Made by a program: the position numbers and the translations under genes | Shown: positions 1-7,710 of the stretch, in pieces | Layout: each line of letters begins with the position of its first letter | How positions within the stretch are numbered: position 1 is the first letter of the stretch | The notes under the pieces: generated by a model | Told to the model about the DNA's origin: nothing | The model's database searches: none | The model's input: the letters and a program-made list of their open reading frames with translations, nothing else | NCBI RefSeq assembly: GCF_041346945.1 | Contig: NZ_CP166850.1 | Coordinates: 1,364,001 to 1,428,000 of the forward strand | Reading direction: 5' to 3' | DNA: 64,000 nucleotides | From: Amycolatopsis sp. cg9 | GTDB lineage: Bacteria; Actinomycetota; Actinomycetes; Mycobacteriales; Pseudonocardiaceae

Positions 1-1
1 C

Positions 2-1468
2 GGCCCGCTGAGCACGTTGATCCTCGCCGCGGGTGAGGGCACCCGCATGCGTTCCTCGACGCCCAAGGTGCTGCACCCGATCGCCGGGCGCCCCCTGGTC
101 GAGCACGCCGTCCGGGCCGCCGCCGGCCTGGACCCCGAGCACCTCGTGGTCGTAGTCGGCCACGGCCGCGAAGCCGTCGGCGAACGCCTCGCCCAGGTCG
201 CCGGCACCCTCGGCCGCGCGGTCGGCACCGCGGTGCAGGACCAGCAGAAGGGCACCGGCCACGCCGTCTCGTGCGCGCTCGCGACCCTGCCCGCCGACCT
301 GACCGGCACCGTGCTCGTCAGCTACGGCGACGTCCCGCTGCTCGACACCGAGACCCTGCGCGCCCTGCTCGAGGAGCACACCGAGGCGAAGAACGCGGTC
401 ACCGTGCTCACCGCCGTGGTCGCCGACCCGACCGGCTACGGCCGCATGGTGCGCGACGCGGCGGGCAAGGTCACCGGGATCGTCGAGCACAAGGACGCCA
501 CCCCGGAGCAGGCGGAGATCACCGAGATCAACTCGGGTGTCTACGCCTTCGACGCCGCTGTGCTGCGTGACGGTCTCTCGCGCCTCTCGACCGACAACGC
601 GCAGGGCGAGCTCTACCTCACCGACGTGCTCGGCATCGCGAACGGCGACGGGCTGCACGTCGGCGCGCTGGTCGTCGACGACCCGTGGCTGACCGAGGGC
701 GTCAACGACCGCGTCCAGCTGTCGGTGCTCGGCGCCGAGCTGAACCGCCGGATCGTGCAGCGCTGGCAGCGCGAGGGCGTCACGGTCGTCGACCCGGCCT
801 CGACCTGGATCGACGCCGGCGTGACCCTCTCCCGCGACGTCGTCATCGAGCCGGGCGTGCAGCTCAAGGGCACGACGTCGGTCGGCGAAGGCACGACGGT
901 CGGCCCGGACAGCACCCTGACGAACATGACCATCGGCGCCCGCGCCTCGGTGGTGCGCGTGCACGGTTCGGACTCCGAGCTGGGCGACGGCGTCAACGTC
1001 GGCCCGTTCACCTACCTGCGGCCGGGCACCAAGCTGGGTGAAAAGGGCAAGCTCGGCGCGTTCGTCGAGACGAAGTCCGCCGACATCGGCGCGGGCACGA
1101 AGGTGCCGCACCTGACCTACGTCGGCGACGCCACGATCGGTGAGCACAGCAACATCGGCTGCTCCAGCGTGTTCGTGAACTACGACGGCGTGAACAAGCA
1201 CCGCACCGTTATCGGGTCGTATGTCCGGTTGGGCGCGGACAACACGTTCGTCGCCCCGGTGCAGGTCGGTGACGGCGCTTACAGTGGTGCGGGTGCCGTG
1301 ATCCGCGAGGACGTCCCGCCGGGCACACTCGCGGTGTCGGCGCCGCCGCAGCGCAACATCGAAGGCTGGGCGATCCGGCGCCGGCCGGGTACGCCCGCGG
1401 CGGAGGCGGCCCAGGCCGCCCTCGACGCCGAGTCAGCAGCAGGAACCGACGGGGAGTCGCCAGCATGA
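2..1468 (+). CDS. glmU: Bifunctional UDP-N-acetylglucosamine pyrophosphorylase / glucosamine-1-phosphate N-acetyltransferase, 5' end missing
   Basis: GlmU acetylates glucosamine-1-phosphate and then uridylylates it, giving UDP-GlcNAc for peptidoglycan in the cytoplasm. The N-terminal Rossmann domain opens with the nucleotide-binding motif [11 protein letters not shown] left-handed beta-helix acetyltransferase domain follows from about residue 260, with [19 protein letters not shown], the HLTYVGDA segment that carries the catalytic His, and NYDGVNKH. The reading frame is open to the left edge, so the true start and a few residues lie outside the window; the TTG at 17 is unlikely to be the start because in-frame residues continue upstream of it. 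The stop TGA overlaps the ATG of prs (ATGA), so the two are translationally coupled. The gene order matches mycobacterial glmU-prsA. Confidence 0.97.
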   Translation, partial: GPLSTLILAAGEGTRMRSSTPKVLHPIAGRPLVEHAVRAAAGLDPEHLVVVVGHGREAVGERLAQVAGTLGRAVGTAVQDQQKGTGHAVSCALATLPADLTGTVLVSYGDVPLLDTETLRALLEEHTEAKNAVTVLTAVVADPTGYGRMVRDAAGKVTGIVEHKDATPEQAEITEINSGVYAFDAAVLRDGLSRLSTDNAQGELYLTDVLGIANGDGLHVGALVVDDPWLTEGVNDRVQLSVLGAELNRRIVQRWQREGVTVVDPASTWIDAGVTLSRDVVIEPGVQLKGTTSVGEGTTVGPDSTLTNMTIGARASVVRVHGSDSELGDGVNVGPFTYLRPGTKLGEKGKLGAFVETKSADIGAGTKVPHLTYVGDATIGEHSNIGCSSVFVNYDGVNKHRTVIGSYVRLGADNTFVAPVQVGDGAYSGAGAVIREDVPPGTLAVSAPPQRNIEGWAIRRRPGTPAAEAAQAALDAESAAGTDGESPA

Positions 1469-2445
1469 GTCCGAAGCAAGGCACGCCGAAGAAGAATCTG
1501 ATGCTCTTCTCCGGTCGCGCGCACCAGGAGCTCGCCGAAGAGGTGGCCAAGCACCTCAACGTGACGATCACCCCGCAGACGGCGCACACGTTCGCGAACG
1601 GCGAGCTGTTCGTCCGGTTCGAGGAGTCCGTCCGCGGCACCGACGCCTTCGTCATCCAGGCGCACACCACGCCCATCAACGAGTACGTGATGGAGCAGCT
1701 GATCATGGTGGACGCGCTCAAGCGGGCGAGCGCGAAGCGGATCACCGTCGTGATGCCGTTCTACCCGTACGCGCGCCAGGACAAGAAGCACAAGGGCCGC
1801 GAGCCGATCTCGGCGCGGCTGATCGCGGACCTGTTCAAGACCGCGGGCGCCGACCGGATCATGACGGTCGACCTGCACACCGCGCAGATCCAGGGCTTCT
1901 TCGACGGCCCGGTCGACCACCTGATGGCGCAGACCGTGCTGGCCGACCACATCAAGGCCACCTACGGCGACGCCGACATCACGGTCGTCTCGCCGGACTC
2001 GGGCCGCGTGCGGCTGGCGGAGAAGTGGGCGCAGCAGCTGGGTGACCGGCCGATCGCGTTCATCCACAAGACGCGCGACCCGGACAAGCCCAACCAGGCC
2101 GTGGCCAACCGCGTGGTCGGCAAGGTCGAGGGCAAGCTCTGCGTCCTGATCGACGACATGATCGACACCGGCGGCACGATCGTGAAGGCCACCGAGGCCC
2201 TGATCGACGAGGGCGCGGCGGACGTCGTCATCGCGACGACCCACGGCATCCTGTCCGACCCGGCGACCGAGCGGCTTTCGCAGTGCAAGGCGCGCGAGGT
2301 CATCGTGACGAACTCGCTGCCGATCCCGGCGGAGAAGCGGTTCCCGGGCCTGACGGTCCTGTCGATCGCCCCGATGCTGGCCGAAGCCATCCAGCAGGTC
2401 TTCGAAGACGGCTCGGTTACGTCCCTCTTCGACGGCAACGCCTGA
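1465..2445 (+). CDS. prs: Ribose-phosphate pyrophosphokinase (PRPP synthetase)
   Basis: Makes PRPP from ribose-5-phosphate and ATP, supplying purine, pyrimidine, His, Trp and, in actinobacteria, decaprenyl-phosphoarabinose synthesis. The 326 residues match class I synthetases. Visible motifs are the ATP/ribose region [20 protein letters not shown], the metal-site stretch [13 protein letters not shown], and the PRPP loop [13 protein letters not shown] near residue 228. The ATG at 1465 overlaps the glmU stop, which fixes the start and indicates a glmU-prs operon. No promoter of its own is needed. The identification rests on near-complete family motifs. Confidence 0.98.
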   Translation: MSPKQGTPKKNLMLFSGRAHQELAEEVAKHLNVTITPQTAHTFANGELFVRFEESVRGTDAFVIQAHTTPINEYVMEQLIMVDALKRASAKRITVVMPFYPYARQDKKHKGREPISARLIADLFKTAGADRIMTVDLHTAQIQGFFDGPVDHLMAQTVLADHIKATYGDADITVVSPDSGRVRLAEKWAQQLGDRPIAFIHKTRDPDKPNQAVANRVVGKVEGKLCVLIDDMIDTGGTIVKATEALIDEGAADVVIATTHGILSDPATERLSQCKAREVIVTNSLPIPAEKRFPGLTVLSIAPMLAEAIQQVFEDGSVTSLFDGNA

Positions 2446-2494
2446 ACCCGTCCGCCGGGCGCGAAACCCCGCGCCCGGCGGGGGTCTCCGGCGC

Positions 2495-2500
2495 TAGCGT
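2495..2500 (+). promoter_or_regulatory. Putative -10 box of a leaderless transcript
   Basis: TAGCGT lies 7 nt before the ATG at 2508, and no purine-rich ribosome binding site sits between them. This fits a leaderless mRNA for the F420-dependent oxidoreductase. No convincing -35 is visible. Confidence 0.4.
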
Positions 2501-2507
2501 CGCCGGC

Positions 2508-3374
2508 ATGGGGAACTTCAAGTTCGGCGTCAGCCTCCGCGAGATCGGCAGCCGCGACGCCTGGATCGCCAAGTGCCGGCGGGCCGAAGAGCTCGGCTAC
2601 GACGCCATCACCGTGCCCGACCACCTCGGCACCGGCCGGTTCGCGCCGTTCCCGGTGCTGGCCATGGCGGCCGCCGTCACCGAACGGCCGCGGCTCGGCA
2701 CGCTCGTGTCCAATGTGCCCTTCTACAACCTCGCGCTCTTCGCGCGCGAAGCCTCCTCGACGGCCGCGCTGCTCGACGGCCGCCTCGACCTCGGCCTCGG
2801 GGCCGGGCACATGAAGAGCGAGTTCGACGACGCGGGCCTGCCGTGGCACGACGCCGCGACGCGCATCGGCTACCTCGGCGAAAGCATCGGCCACCTGCGC
2901 AAGCACTTCGACGACGAGGGCATCGCCCAGCCCCGCCTGCTCGTCGCGGGCAACAGCGACGGCGTCCTCGACCTCGCCGCCCGGCACGCCGACGTCGTCG
3001 GGTTCGCCGGGCTCCGGCAGCAGCCCGGGAAACCGCCGGGCACCTTCAAGCTCGACAACGCCGAGGCGATGGACGAGCGCGTCGCGTTCTTCCGGGCCAG
3101 GGCGACGCGCGAAGTCGAGTACAACATGCTCGTCCAGCACGTCGAGGTCACCGACGACCGGCGCGCGGCCGCCGAGGCGTGGCACGAGAAGACCGAGCGC
3201 AGCGCCGTCGCCGACGCCGGCGAACTCCTCGACGCACCGCAGCTGGTGCTGGGCACGGTCGAGGAGATCGCCGGGCAGCTGGTGGCGCGGCGCGAACGCT
3301 ACGGCTTCACCTACATCACCGTGTTCGAGCCGTTCCTCGAAGCGTTCGCGCCGGTGATCCGCGAACTTCAGTAA
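2508..3374 (+). CDS. LLM-class (luciferase-like) F420-dependent oxidoreductase
   Basis: A 288-residue TIM-barrel oxidoreductase of the luciferase-like monooxygenase superfamily, which in actinobacteria usually uses coenzyme F420. The opening NFKFGVSLREIG, the EELGYDAITVPDHLG segment, and GRLDLGLGAGHMKSEF around residues 88-105 resemble the MSMEG_2516-type subgroup. The substrate cannot be deduced. The ATG at 2508 is chosen over a longer upstream reading frame because it aligns with the family N-terminus and has a -10-like box 7 nt before it. It lies 62 nt after prs and may also be reached by read-through. Its last 7 bp overlap the convergent gene at 3368-4009. Confidence 0.85.
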   Translation: MGNFKFGVSLREIGSRDAWIAKCRRAEELGYDAITVPDHLGTGRFAPFPVLAMAAAVTERPRLGTLVSNVPFYNLALFAREASSTAALLDGRLDLGLGAGHMKSEFDDAGLPWHDAATRIGYLGESIGHLRKHFDDEGIAQPRLLVAGNSDGVLDLAARHADVVGFAGLRQQPGKPPGTFKLDNAEAMDERVAFFRARATREVEYNMLVQHVEVTDDRRAAAEAWHEKTERSAVADAGELLDAPQLVLGTVEEIAGQLVARRERYGFTYITVFEPFLEAFAPVIRELQ

Positions 3375-4009
3375 GCGACCGTGAAGCGCGCGCGGCGGTG
3401 CTTCGGCTGCTCGATCTCGTCGACGTACGCGATCGCGTAGTCGTCGCCGCCGATGACGGACTTGCCGTTCTCGTCGGTCAGCAGGACGTCGCCGCCGATG
3501 CGGAACTTCTCCGTGCGCTCGCCCGGGATCCACGCGCCGAACTCGGCGGCGGGGCTGACGTAGAACCAGTCGAGGTCGTCCGGCTGCTCGCGCAGCAGGT
3601 ACAGCACCTCGGCGTGGTTGCCCGCTTCTTCCTTGTACTCGTCCGGGAACTCCGGGGTGTCGAACAGCCGCGGGCCGCCCTCGGCGACGAGCAGGCTCGA
3701 CGCCCCGCCCACGAACGACAGCCGGACGCCGTTCTCGCGCGCGGCGCGGACCAGCCCGGGCACGGCGTCGATCAGCTTCTTCCCGTCGATCGCGCGCGCC
3801 GGCGTCGCGACCACGATCACGTCAGCGTCCTTCGCGACCTGCGCGACGAACTCCTCGTCGTGCAGCGAACCCTGCCGCGCCTCGACGCCTTCGGGCACCG
3901 AACCCTCGTTGCGCGCGACCCCGACGACCTCGTGCCCGCGGCGCAGCGCCTCGGCGCCGATCTTGCCGCCCGCGTACCCCGTCGCCCCGAAAACCACCAG
4001 CTTGGCCAT
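3368..4009 (-). CDS. NAD(P)H-binding Rossmann-fold oxidoreductase (NmrA/SDR-a like)
   Basis: A 213-residue atypical short-chain dehydrogenase. The N-terminus MAKLVVFGATGYAGGKIGAEALRRG carries the GxTGxxG dinucleotide-binding signature, and an acidic ADVIVVATP segment follows. There is no clear YxxxK catalytic pair, as is usual for NAD(P)H-binding domain proteins, which are often redox sensors or quinone or flavin reductases. A strong ribosome binding site (GGAGGAGA, 5 nt spacing) fixes the ATG. The gene is alone in its transcription unit, with a visible promoter and a palindrome upstream that suggest repressor control. The specific reaction is unknown. Confidence 0.82.
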   Translation of the reverse strand: MAKLVVFGATGYAGGKIGAEALRRGHEVVGVARNEGSVPEGVEARQGSLHDEEFVAQVAKDADVIVVATPARAIDGKKLIDAVPGLVRAARENGVRLSFVGGASSLLVAEGGPRLFDTPEFPDEYKEEAGNHAEVLYLLREQPDDLDWFYVSPAAEFGAWIPGERTEKFRIGGDVLLTDENGKSVIGGDDYAIAYVDEIEQPKHRRARFTVAY

Positions 4010-4026
4010 TGGATCTCCTCCGTTGT

Positions 4027-4074
4027 CATCGGCCTTCGAGGCCGATGTTAAGAACGGAAGATCACCTACTTCAA
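4027..4074 (-). promoter_or_regulatory. Promoter with downstream operator-like palindrome
   Basis: On the minus strand TTGAAG (4074-4069) and TTAACA (4051-4046) are 17 bp apart, a plausible sigma-70 type promoter. Just downstream, 4027-4047 is a perfect 9-3-9 palindrome (CATCGGCCT, loop TCG, AGGCCGATG) between the -10 and the ribosome binding site. That position suits a repressor operator. No cognate regulator gene is adjacent. Confidence 0.5.
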
Positions 4075-4107
4075 CGGGAGCAACGCACCCCCGGGTAGGT
4101 GTCCAGG

Positions 4108-5223
4108 TCAGCCGCCCAGGCCGGCGAACTCCGCGGCCACCTTCTGCTTCACGGCGTTGGCGTCGAGCGCCGCGCGGACCTCCGCGGTCGCGTTCGGCTT
4201 CGACAGGACCTGGTAGCTGGCCGTCTTGTTGGGCAGCTTGAACTTGACCGTGCAGGACATCTTGACCGTCGCGTACGGCTCGGCGTCGGCCGCGGTCGTG
4301 CACGTCTGCGCGCCGAGCGAATCGGCGCTCACCTCGACCGAGAGGTTGATGTGCACGACGCTCTTCTCGCCGCCCGCGGGCGAGCCGACCACGCTGGTGG
4401 AGACGTCGACCGTCGTCGTGCAGGAGCCGACGAAGTCCTTGCAGTCGAGCTTGTCGTTGGTGACCACGGCGCTGGCCTGGACCAGGCCCTCGAACGGCGA
4501 GCCGAGTGCGCCGACGGTGGTGTCGAGGTCGGTGTGGAACGCCTTCAGCGCGTCCCCGGCGAGCGGGACGACCTGGAACTCGGCGCCGTACTTCGGCCCG
4601 GCCTGCGGGTCGAGCAGCGCCGGCGCGAAGCTGACGACGCGGTTCGGCCGGGCCGCGGTGACGCGCAGGACGCTCGGCGCGGCGCCGAGCTGGTAGACCT
4701 CGGTGCCGTCCGCGAGCTTCGCCTTGACCGGCTCGCCCAGCCGGTCCAGGCCGGCCAGCGCCTTGCGGAGGCCGTCGGCGAGCGCGGCCGGGGCGAACCG
4801 GGCCGCCGGGTCCAGCGGCAGCTCGGAGCCGAGCGACCGCACCCAGCTCGTGCCGAACTGCGTGCCCTCGTCGATCGCGTGCGCCTTCCAGTAGTCGGCG
4901 TCGGCCTGGAGGTAGAACTGGCCGCCGACGGCCGCGACCTGGACGACCCCGCCTTCGAGCGGCACCCCGCCGACGGCGGTACCGCCGCGGGTGACCCGGA
5001 ACTGCTGTTCGGCGCCCTTGACCGTGGCCTTGAGCGCGACCGCGGGCGCCTGGCCCAGCGCGGTCAGCGCGGCGTCGACCGCGGCGCGCTGCTCGGCCCG
5101 CCGCTCCGCCGTCTGCCGGTCGGCCGCGGAGACGCCGGCGGTGCCAGGCACCGCCACCTGGCAACCCGCGAGCAGTCCGCCCAGCAGCAGCACCGCCGCC
5201 GCCATGCCCCGTCCAGCCCGCAT
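4108..5223 (-). CDS. Secreted lipoprotein of unknown function
   Basis: A 371-residue predicted lipoprotein. MRAGRGMAAAVLLLGG is a basic then hydrophobic signal peptide ending in the lipobox LLAGC, so the mature N-terminus is a diacylated Cys. The rest is hydrophilic, with several cysteines toward the C-terminus and repeated beta-rich stretches. The ATG at 5223 is preferred over the one at 5256 because a GAGCGAGGGG ribosome binding site precedes it and the signal peptide then has normal length. It occupies the place of lpqT in mycobacteria, between prs and rplY, but it is much longer and on the opposite strand relative to its neighbours, so orthology is not supported. Function is not recognised. 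Confidence 0.8.
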   Translation of the reverse strand: MRAGRGMAAAVLLLGGLLAGCQVAVPGTAGVSAADRQTAERRAEQRAAVDAALTALGQAPAVALKATVKGAEQQFRVTRGGTAVGGVPLEGGVVQVAAVGGQFYLQADADYWKAHAIDEGTQFGTSWVRSLGSELPLDPAARFAPAALADGLRKALAGLDRLGEPVKAKLADGTEVYQLGAAPSVLRVTAARPNRVVSFAPALLDPQAGPKYGAEFQVVPLAGDALKAFHTDLDTTVGALGSPFEGLVQASAVVTNDKLDCKDFVGSCTTTVDVSTSVVGSPAGGEKSVVHINLSVEVSADSLGAQTCTTAADAEPYATVKMSCTVKFKLPNKTASYQVLSKPNATAEVRAALDANAVKQKVAAEFAGLGG

Positions 5224-5567
5224 CGCCCCTCGCTCTCCCGCTGCGTCCGAGTGCACCTCGGCCGGTGAAGTCCCGCCACCGGATTTGTGTCGTCACGCAC
5301 CGGGGTTCAGGAGGGTTCTAGCCTGGTCGGTGCCCCCGCCGCAACCCACCGTGATGAGGTTGGTTTACACTCTTGAGGTTGTCTCGGCGAGGCGGGGCCC
5401 TTCTGGGGTGCCCGGCGTGATCGACGCGGCGGCTCGAGTAGCCCCGGCTGTCGTGCACGCCCGAAACTCGCCGCCGAACGCAACCGCCTGAACAGAACAA
5501 CGCAAGCATCCCCGCCGCAGCATGCTGTCTCCCGCACCATGTTCGTGATTTGAAGGAGTGCCACACC
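5224..5567 (+). promoter_or_regulatory. rplY upstream region with long leader
   Basis: A 344-bp gene-free stretch between the divergent lipoprotein gene and rplY. A -10-like TACACT sits at 5366-5371, without a clear -35, so the mRNA leader could be close to 190 nt. The leader is rich in complementary GC blocks, for example CTCGGCGAG at 5383-5391 and GGGCCC / GGGTGCCC around 5396-5415, and could fold. I see no tRNA, riboswitch or open frame in it. A good ribosome binding site, AAGGAG at 5553-5558, precedes the GTG. Confidence 0.4.
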
Positions 5568-6170
5568 GTGTCCGAGGTACGTCTGTCCGTCGAGCCGCGC
5601 ACCGAGTTCGGCAAGGGCGCCGCGCGTCGCACGCGTCGCGCCGGCAAGATCCCCGCCGTGCTGTACGGCCACGGCTCGGACCCGCGGCACTTCGCGCTGC
5701 CGGCCATCGAGTTCGCCCGCGTCGTCCGCGAGAACGGCTCGAACGCCGTCATCACCCTCGCCATCGAGGGCTCCGACGAGCTCGCGCTGACGAAGACCAT
5801 CGTCGTGCACCCGCTCAAGAACTACATCGAGCACGTCGACCTGCTGGTCGTGAAGCGCGGCGAGAAGATCGTCGTCGACGTCCCCGTCGTCGTCACCGGC
5901 AACCCCGGCCCGGGCGGCCTGGTCAACCAGGACGTCGACACCCTGCAGGTCGAGGTCGAGGCGCTGCACATCCCCGAGCAGTTCGAGGTTTCGATCGAGG
6001 GCCTCGAGATCGGCTCCCAGGTCCTGGCGGGCCAGGTCGAGCTGCCCTCGGGCGCGACCCTGGTCACCGACCCGGAGGCGCTCGTCGTGGCCGTCAACGA
6101 GCCGCAGCGTGAAGAGTCCGACGACGACGCCGACGAAGCGGGCGACGAGTCGGCCGAAGCCGCCGAATAA
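5568..6170 (+). CDS. rplY: 50S ribosomal protein L25 / general stress protein Ctc
   Basis: L25 of the long TL5/Ctc type, which binds 5S rRNA in the large ribosomal subunit. The 200 residues comprise the L25 domain ([25 protein letters not shown], the rRNA-binding start, then IPAVLYGHG) followed by the Ctc C-terminal beta domain and an acidic tail [16 protein letters not shown]. The GTG at 5568 is chosen because AAGGAG lies 9 nt upstream. The alternative TTG at 5550 would place that site inside the coding sequence. The pth -10 box begins directly after its stop. Confidence 0.95.
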   Translation: MSEVRLSVEPRTEFGKGAARRTRRAGKIPAVLYGHGSDPRHFALPAIEFARVVRENGSNAVITLAIEGSDELALTKTIVVHPLKNYIEHVDLLVVKRGEKIVVDVPVVVTGNPGPGGLVNQDVDTLQVEVEALHIPEQFEVSIEGLEIGSQVLAGQVELPSGATLVTDPEALVVAVNEPQREESDDDADEAGDESAEAAE

Positions 6171-6176
6171 TAGAAT
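6171..6176 (+). promoter_or_regulatory. -10 box of a leaderless pth transcript
   Basis: TAGAAT begins immediately after the rplY stop codon and ends 6 nt before the GTG of pth. There is no ribosome binding site in the gap, so a leaderless message is likely in addition to read-through from rplY. Confidence 0.55.
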
Positions 6177-6182
6177 TACCGC

Positions 6183-6776
6183 GTGACCGAAGACCTGCCC
6201 GGGGCCGGCGAGCTGATCCTGCTCGCCGGCCTCGGCAATCCCGGACCCCAGTACGCCGGAAACCGGCACAATGTCGGTTTCATGGTGCTGGACGAACTCG
6301 CCGCCCGCATCGGCGGCAAGTTCAAGGCGCACAAGACCGGCGGCGAGGTGCTCGAGGGCCGGCTGGCCGGCCGCCGCGTCGTGCTGGTGAAGCCGCGCTC
6401 GTACATGAACCTCTCGGGCGGGCCGGTGGTCGGCGCGGCGCGGTTCTACAAGGTGCCGCCGACCGGCGTCGTCGTGGTGCACGACGAGCTGGACGTCGAT
6501 TTCGGTGCGCTGAAGCTGAAGTTCGGCGGCGGCGACAACGGCCACAATGGACTCCGCTCGATCACGAAGTCGATCGGCACCCGCGACTACTACCGCGTCC
6601 GCTTCGGCATCGGCCGCCCGCCCGGCCGCCAGGACCCCGCGGACTTCGTGCTGAAGGACTTCTCGACGGTCGAGCGCAAGGAGCTCCCGTTCGAGGTGGA
6701 CCGCTGCGCGGACGCGATCGAGGCGCTCGTCGGCACCGGCTTGGCGGCCGCGCAAAACGCCTTCCACGCGGGCTGA
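6183..6776 (+). CDS. pth: Peptidyl-tRNA hydrolase
   Basis: Releases tRNA from peptidyl-tRNA that drops off ribosomes. The 197 residues carry the family motifs [20 protein letters not shown] (catalytic His), [20 protein letters not shown] and [12 protein letters not shown], all in the usual order and spacing. The GTG start at 6183 lies 6 nt after a TAGAAT box. It is followed after 21 nt by a DivIVA-motif gene that may be cotranscribed. Confidence 0.97.
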   Translation: MTEDLPGAGELILLAGLGNPGPQYAGNRHNVGFMVLDELAARIGGKFKAHKTGGEVLEGRLAGRRVVLVKPRSYMNLSGGPVVGAARFYKVPPTGVVVVHDELDVDFGALKLKFGGGDNGHNGLRSITKSIGTRDYYRVRFGIGRPPGRQDPADFVLKDFSTVERKELPFEVDRCADAIEALVGTGLAAAQNAFHAG

Positions 6777-6797
6777 CATGGGTGGGATGGTGAAGCC

Positions 6798-7112
6798 ATG
6801 ACCCCTGACGAAGTCCGGGCGATCGCTTTCGGCAAACCCCGGTTCGGCCGGCGCGGCTACAACGAGGACGAGGTCGACGCGTTCCTCGACCTGATCGCCG
6901 AGGCGCTGTCCGGCCGCAACATCCTGACCGCGGACGACATCCACTACGTCGAGTTCACGATCATGCCGGTCGGCATGCGCAGCTACGACCAGGCCCAGGT
7001 CGACCTGTTCCTGGACGAGGCCGAAGCGGCGCTCGTGGAGCTGCGCAACCCGCGGCCGGTGGTCGAAGAGCAGCGTCCGCAGGGCCCCCGGAAGTGGTTC
7101 GGCCGCACCTGA
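6798..7112 (+). CDS. Small protein with two DivIVA-type motifs
   Basis: A 104-residue protein built from two copies of the short DivIVA-type motif (TIGR03544-like), [23 protein letters not shown] at residues 9-31 and a diverged [23 protein letters not shown] at about 51-73, then a basic tail KWFGRT. In full-length DivIVA/Wag31 the RGYxxxEVDxFL segment binds membranes at poles and septa. Here the long coiled coil is missing, so it may be an accessory that joins polar or septal assemblies. It lies 21 nt after pth. A paralogue follows at 7283. Function is inferred from the motif only. Confidence 0.7.
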   Translation: MTPDEVRAIAFGKPRFGRRGYNEDEVDAFLDLIAEALSGRNILTADDIHYVEFTIMPVGMRSYDQAQVDLFLDEAEAALVELRNPRPVVEEQRPQGPRKWFGRT

Positions 7113-7282
7113 GCGGTGTGAAACCGGCCACACAGCGCTGCGTAGTCCCGGCTCACTCACAGGCGGACGGCGGCCGCCCGTCGGGGTGAGCTTCGAGGTC
7201 CACCCCTTCCGGGGGAGCCTGTTCGCGGGCTAGGACGGTGTACGGCAGTTCGCACCGCCCAACCCCGGAATCGGAGAGTTGC

Positions 7283-7639
7283 ATGTCGTTCACCGCCGAA
7301 GACCTCGCCGAGGTCACCTTCGGTAACGCCCCGATCGGCCGCCGTGGCTACGCCAAGCACGAGGTCGACGAGTTCGTCCGGCGGATCGCCAAGACGTTCG
7401 CCGAGGAGGACGACCTGACCGCCGCCGAAGTGCACCACGTGGTGTTCGCGAAGCCGCTGATCGGCAAGCGCGGCTACGACGAACGCGAAGTCGACGAGTT
7501 CCTCGACGCGGTGGAGGACCAGCTCGCCACGCGCACGGGCCACGCCCCGGACCTGCCGGGCGCCCGCACCCCGGCCGAAGCCACCGCCGACCGCGCCACC
7601 CCGCCCACCCTGCGCGCCGAACGCCTCCAACAGCGCTGA
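7283..7639 (+). CDS. Second small DivIVA-motif protein
   Basis: A 118-residue paralogue of the upstream gene. Two DivIVA-type motifs are clear: [23 protein letters not shown] around residues 11-33 and [23 protein letters not shown] around 53-75. A proline- and alanine-rich tail follows. The second motif is closer to consensus than in the upstream copy. The ATG at 7283 has GGAGAG upstream and begins the conserved region with [10 protein letters not shown]. The 170-bp gap from the first copy suggests its own promoter. The gene ends at a strong terminator. A tandem duplication is likely. Confidence 0.72.
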   Translation: MSFTAEDLAEVTFGNAPIGRRGYAKHEVDEFVRRIAKTFAEEDDLTAAEVHHVVFAKPLIGKRGYDEREVDEFLDAVEDQLATRTGHAPDLPGARTPAEATADRATPPTLRAERLQQR

Positions 7640-7644
7640 GTGGA

Positions 7645-7704
7645 ACTTTCCCTATGAAAGTGCCGCCTCCGGGCCTCCGGGAGCGTCACTTTCATAGGGA
7701 AAGT
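7645..7704. terminator. Bidirectional terminator, 18-bp perfect inverted repeat
   Basis: The arms 7645-7662 and 7687-7704 are perfectly complementary over 18 bp, around a 24-nt loop that itself contains repeated CCTCCGGG. It fills the gap between the convergent genes ending at 7639 and 7711, so it most likely stops transcription from both sides. Confidence 0.8.
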
Positions 7705-7710
7705 GACGCG

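Noticed and set aside
4108..5223. Orthology of the lipoprotein to mycobacterial LpqT
   Set aside because: It shares the locus between prs and rplY, but its length and orientation differ and no shared motif is visible.
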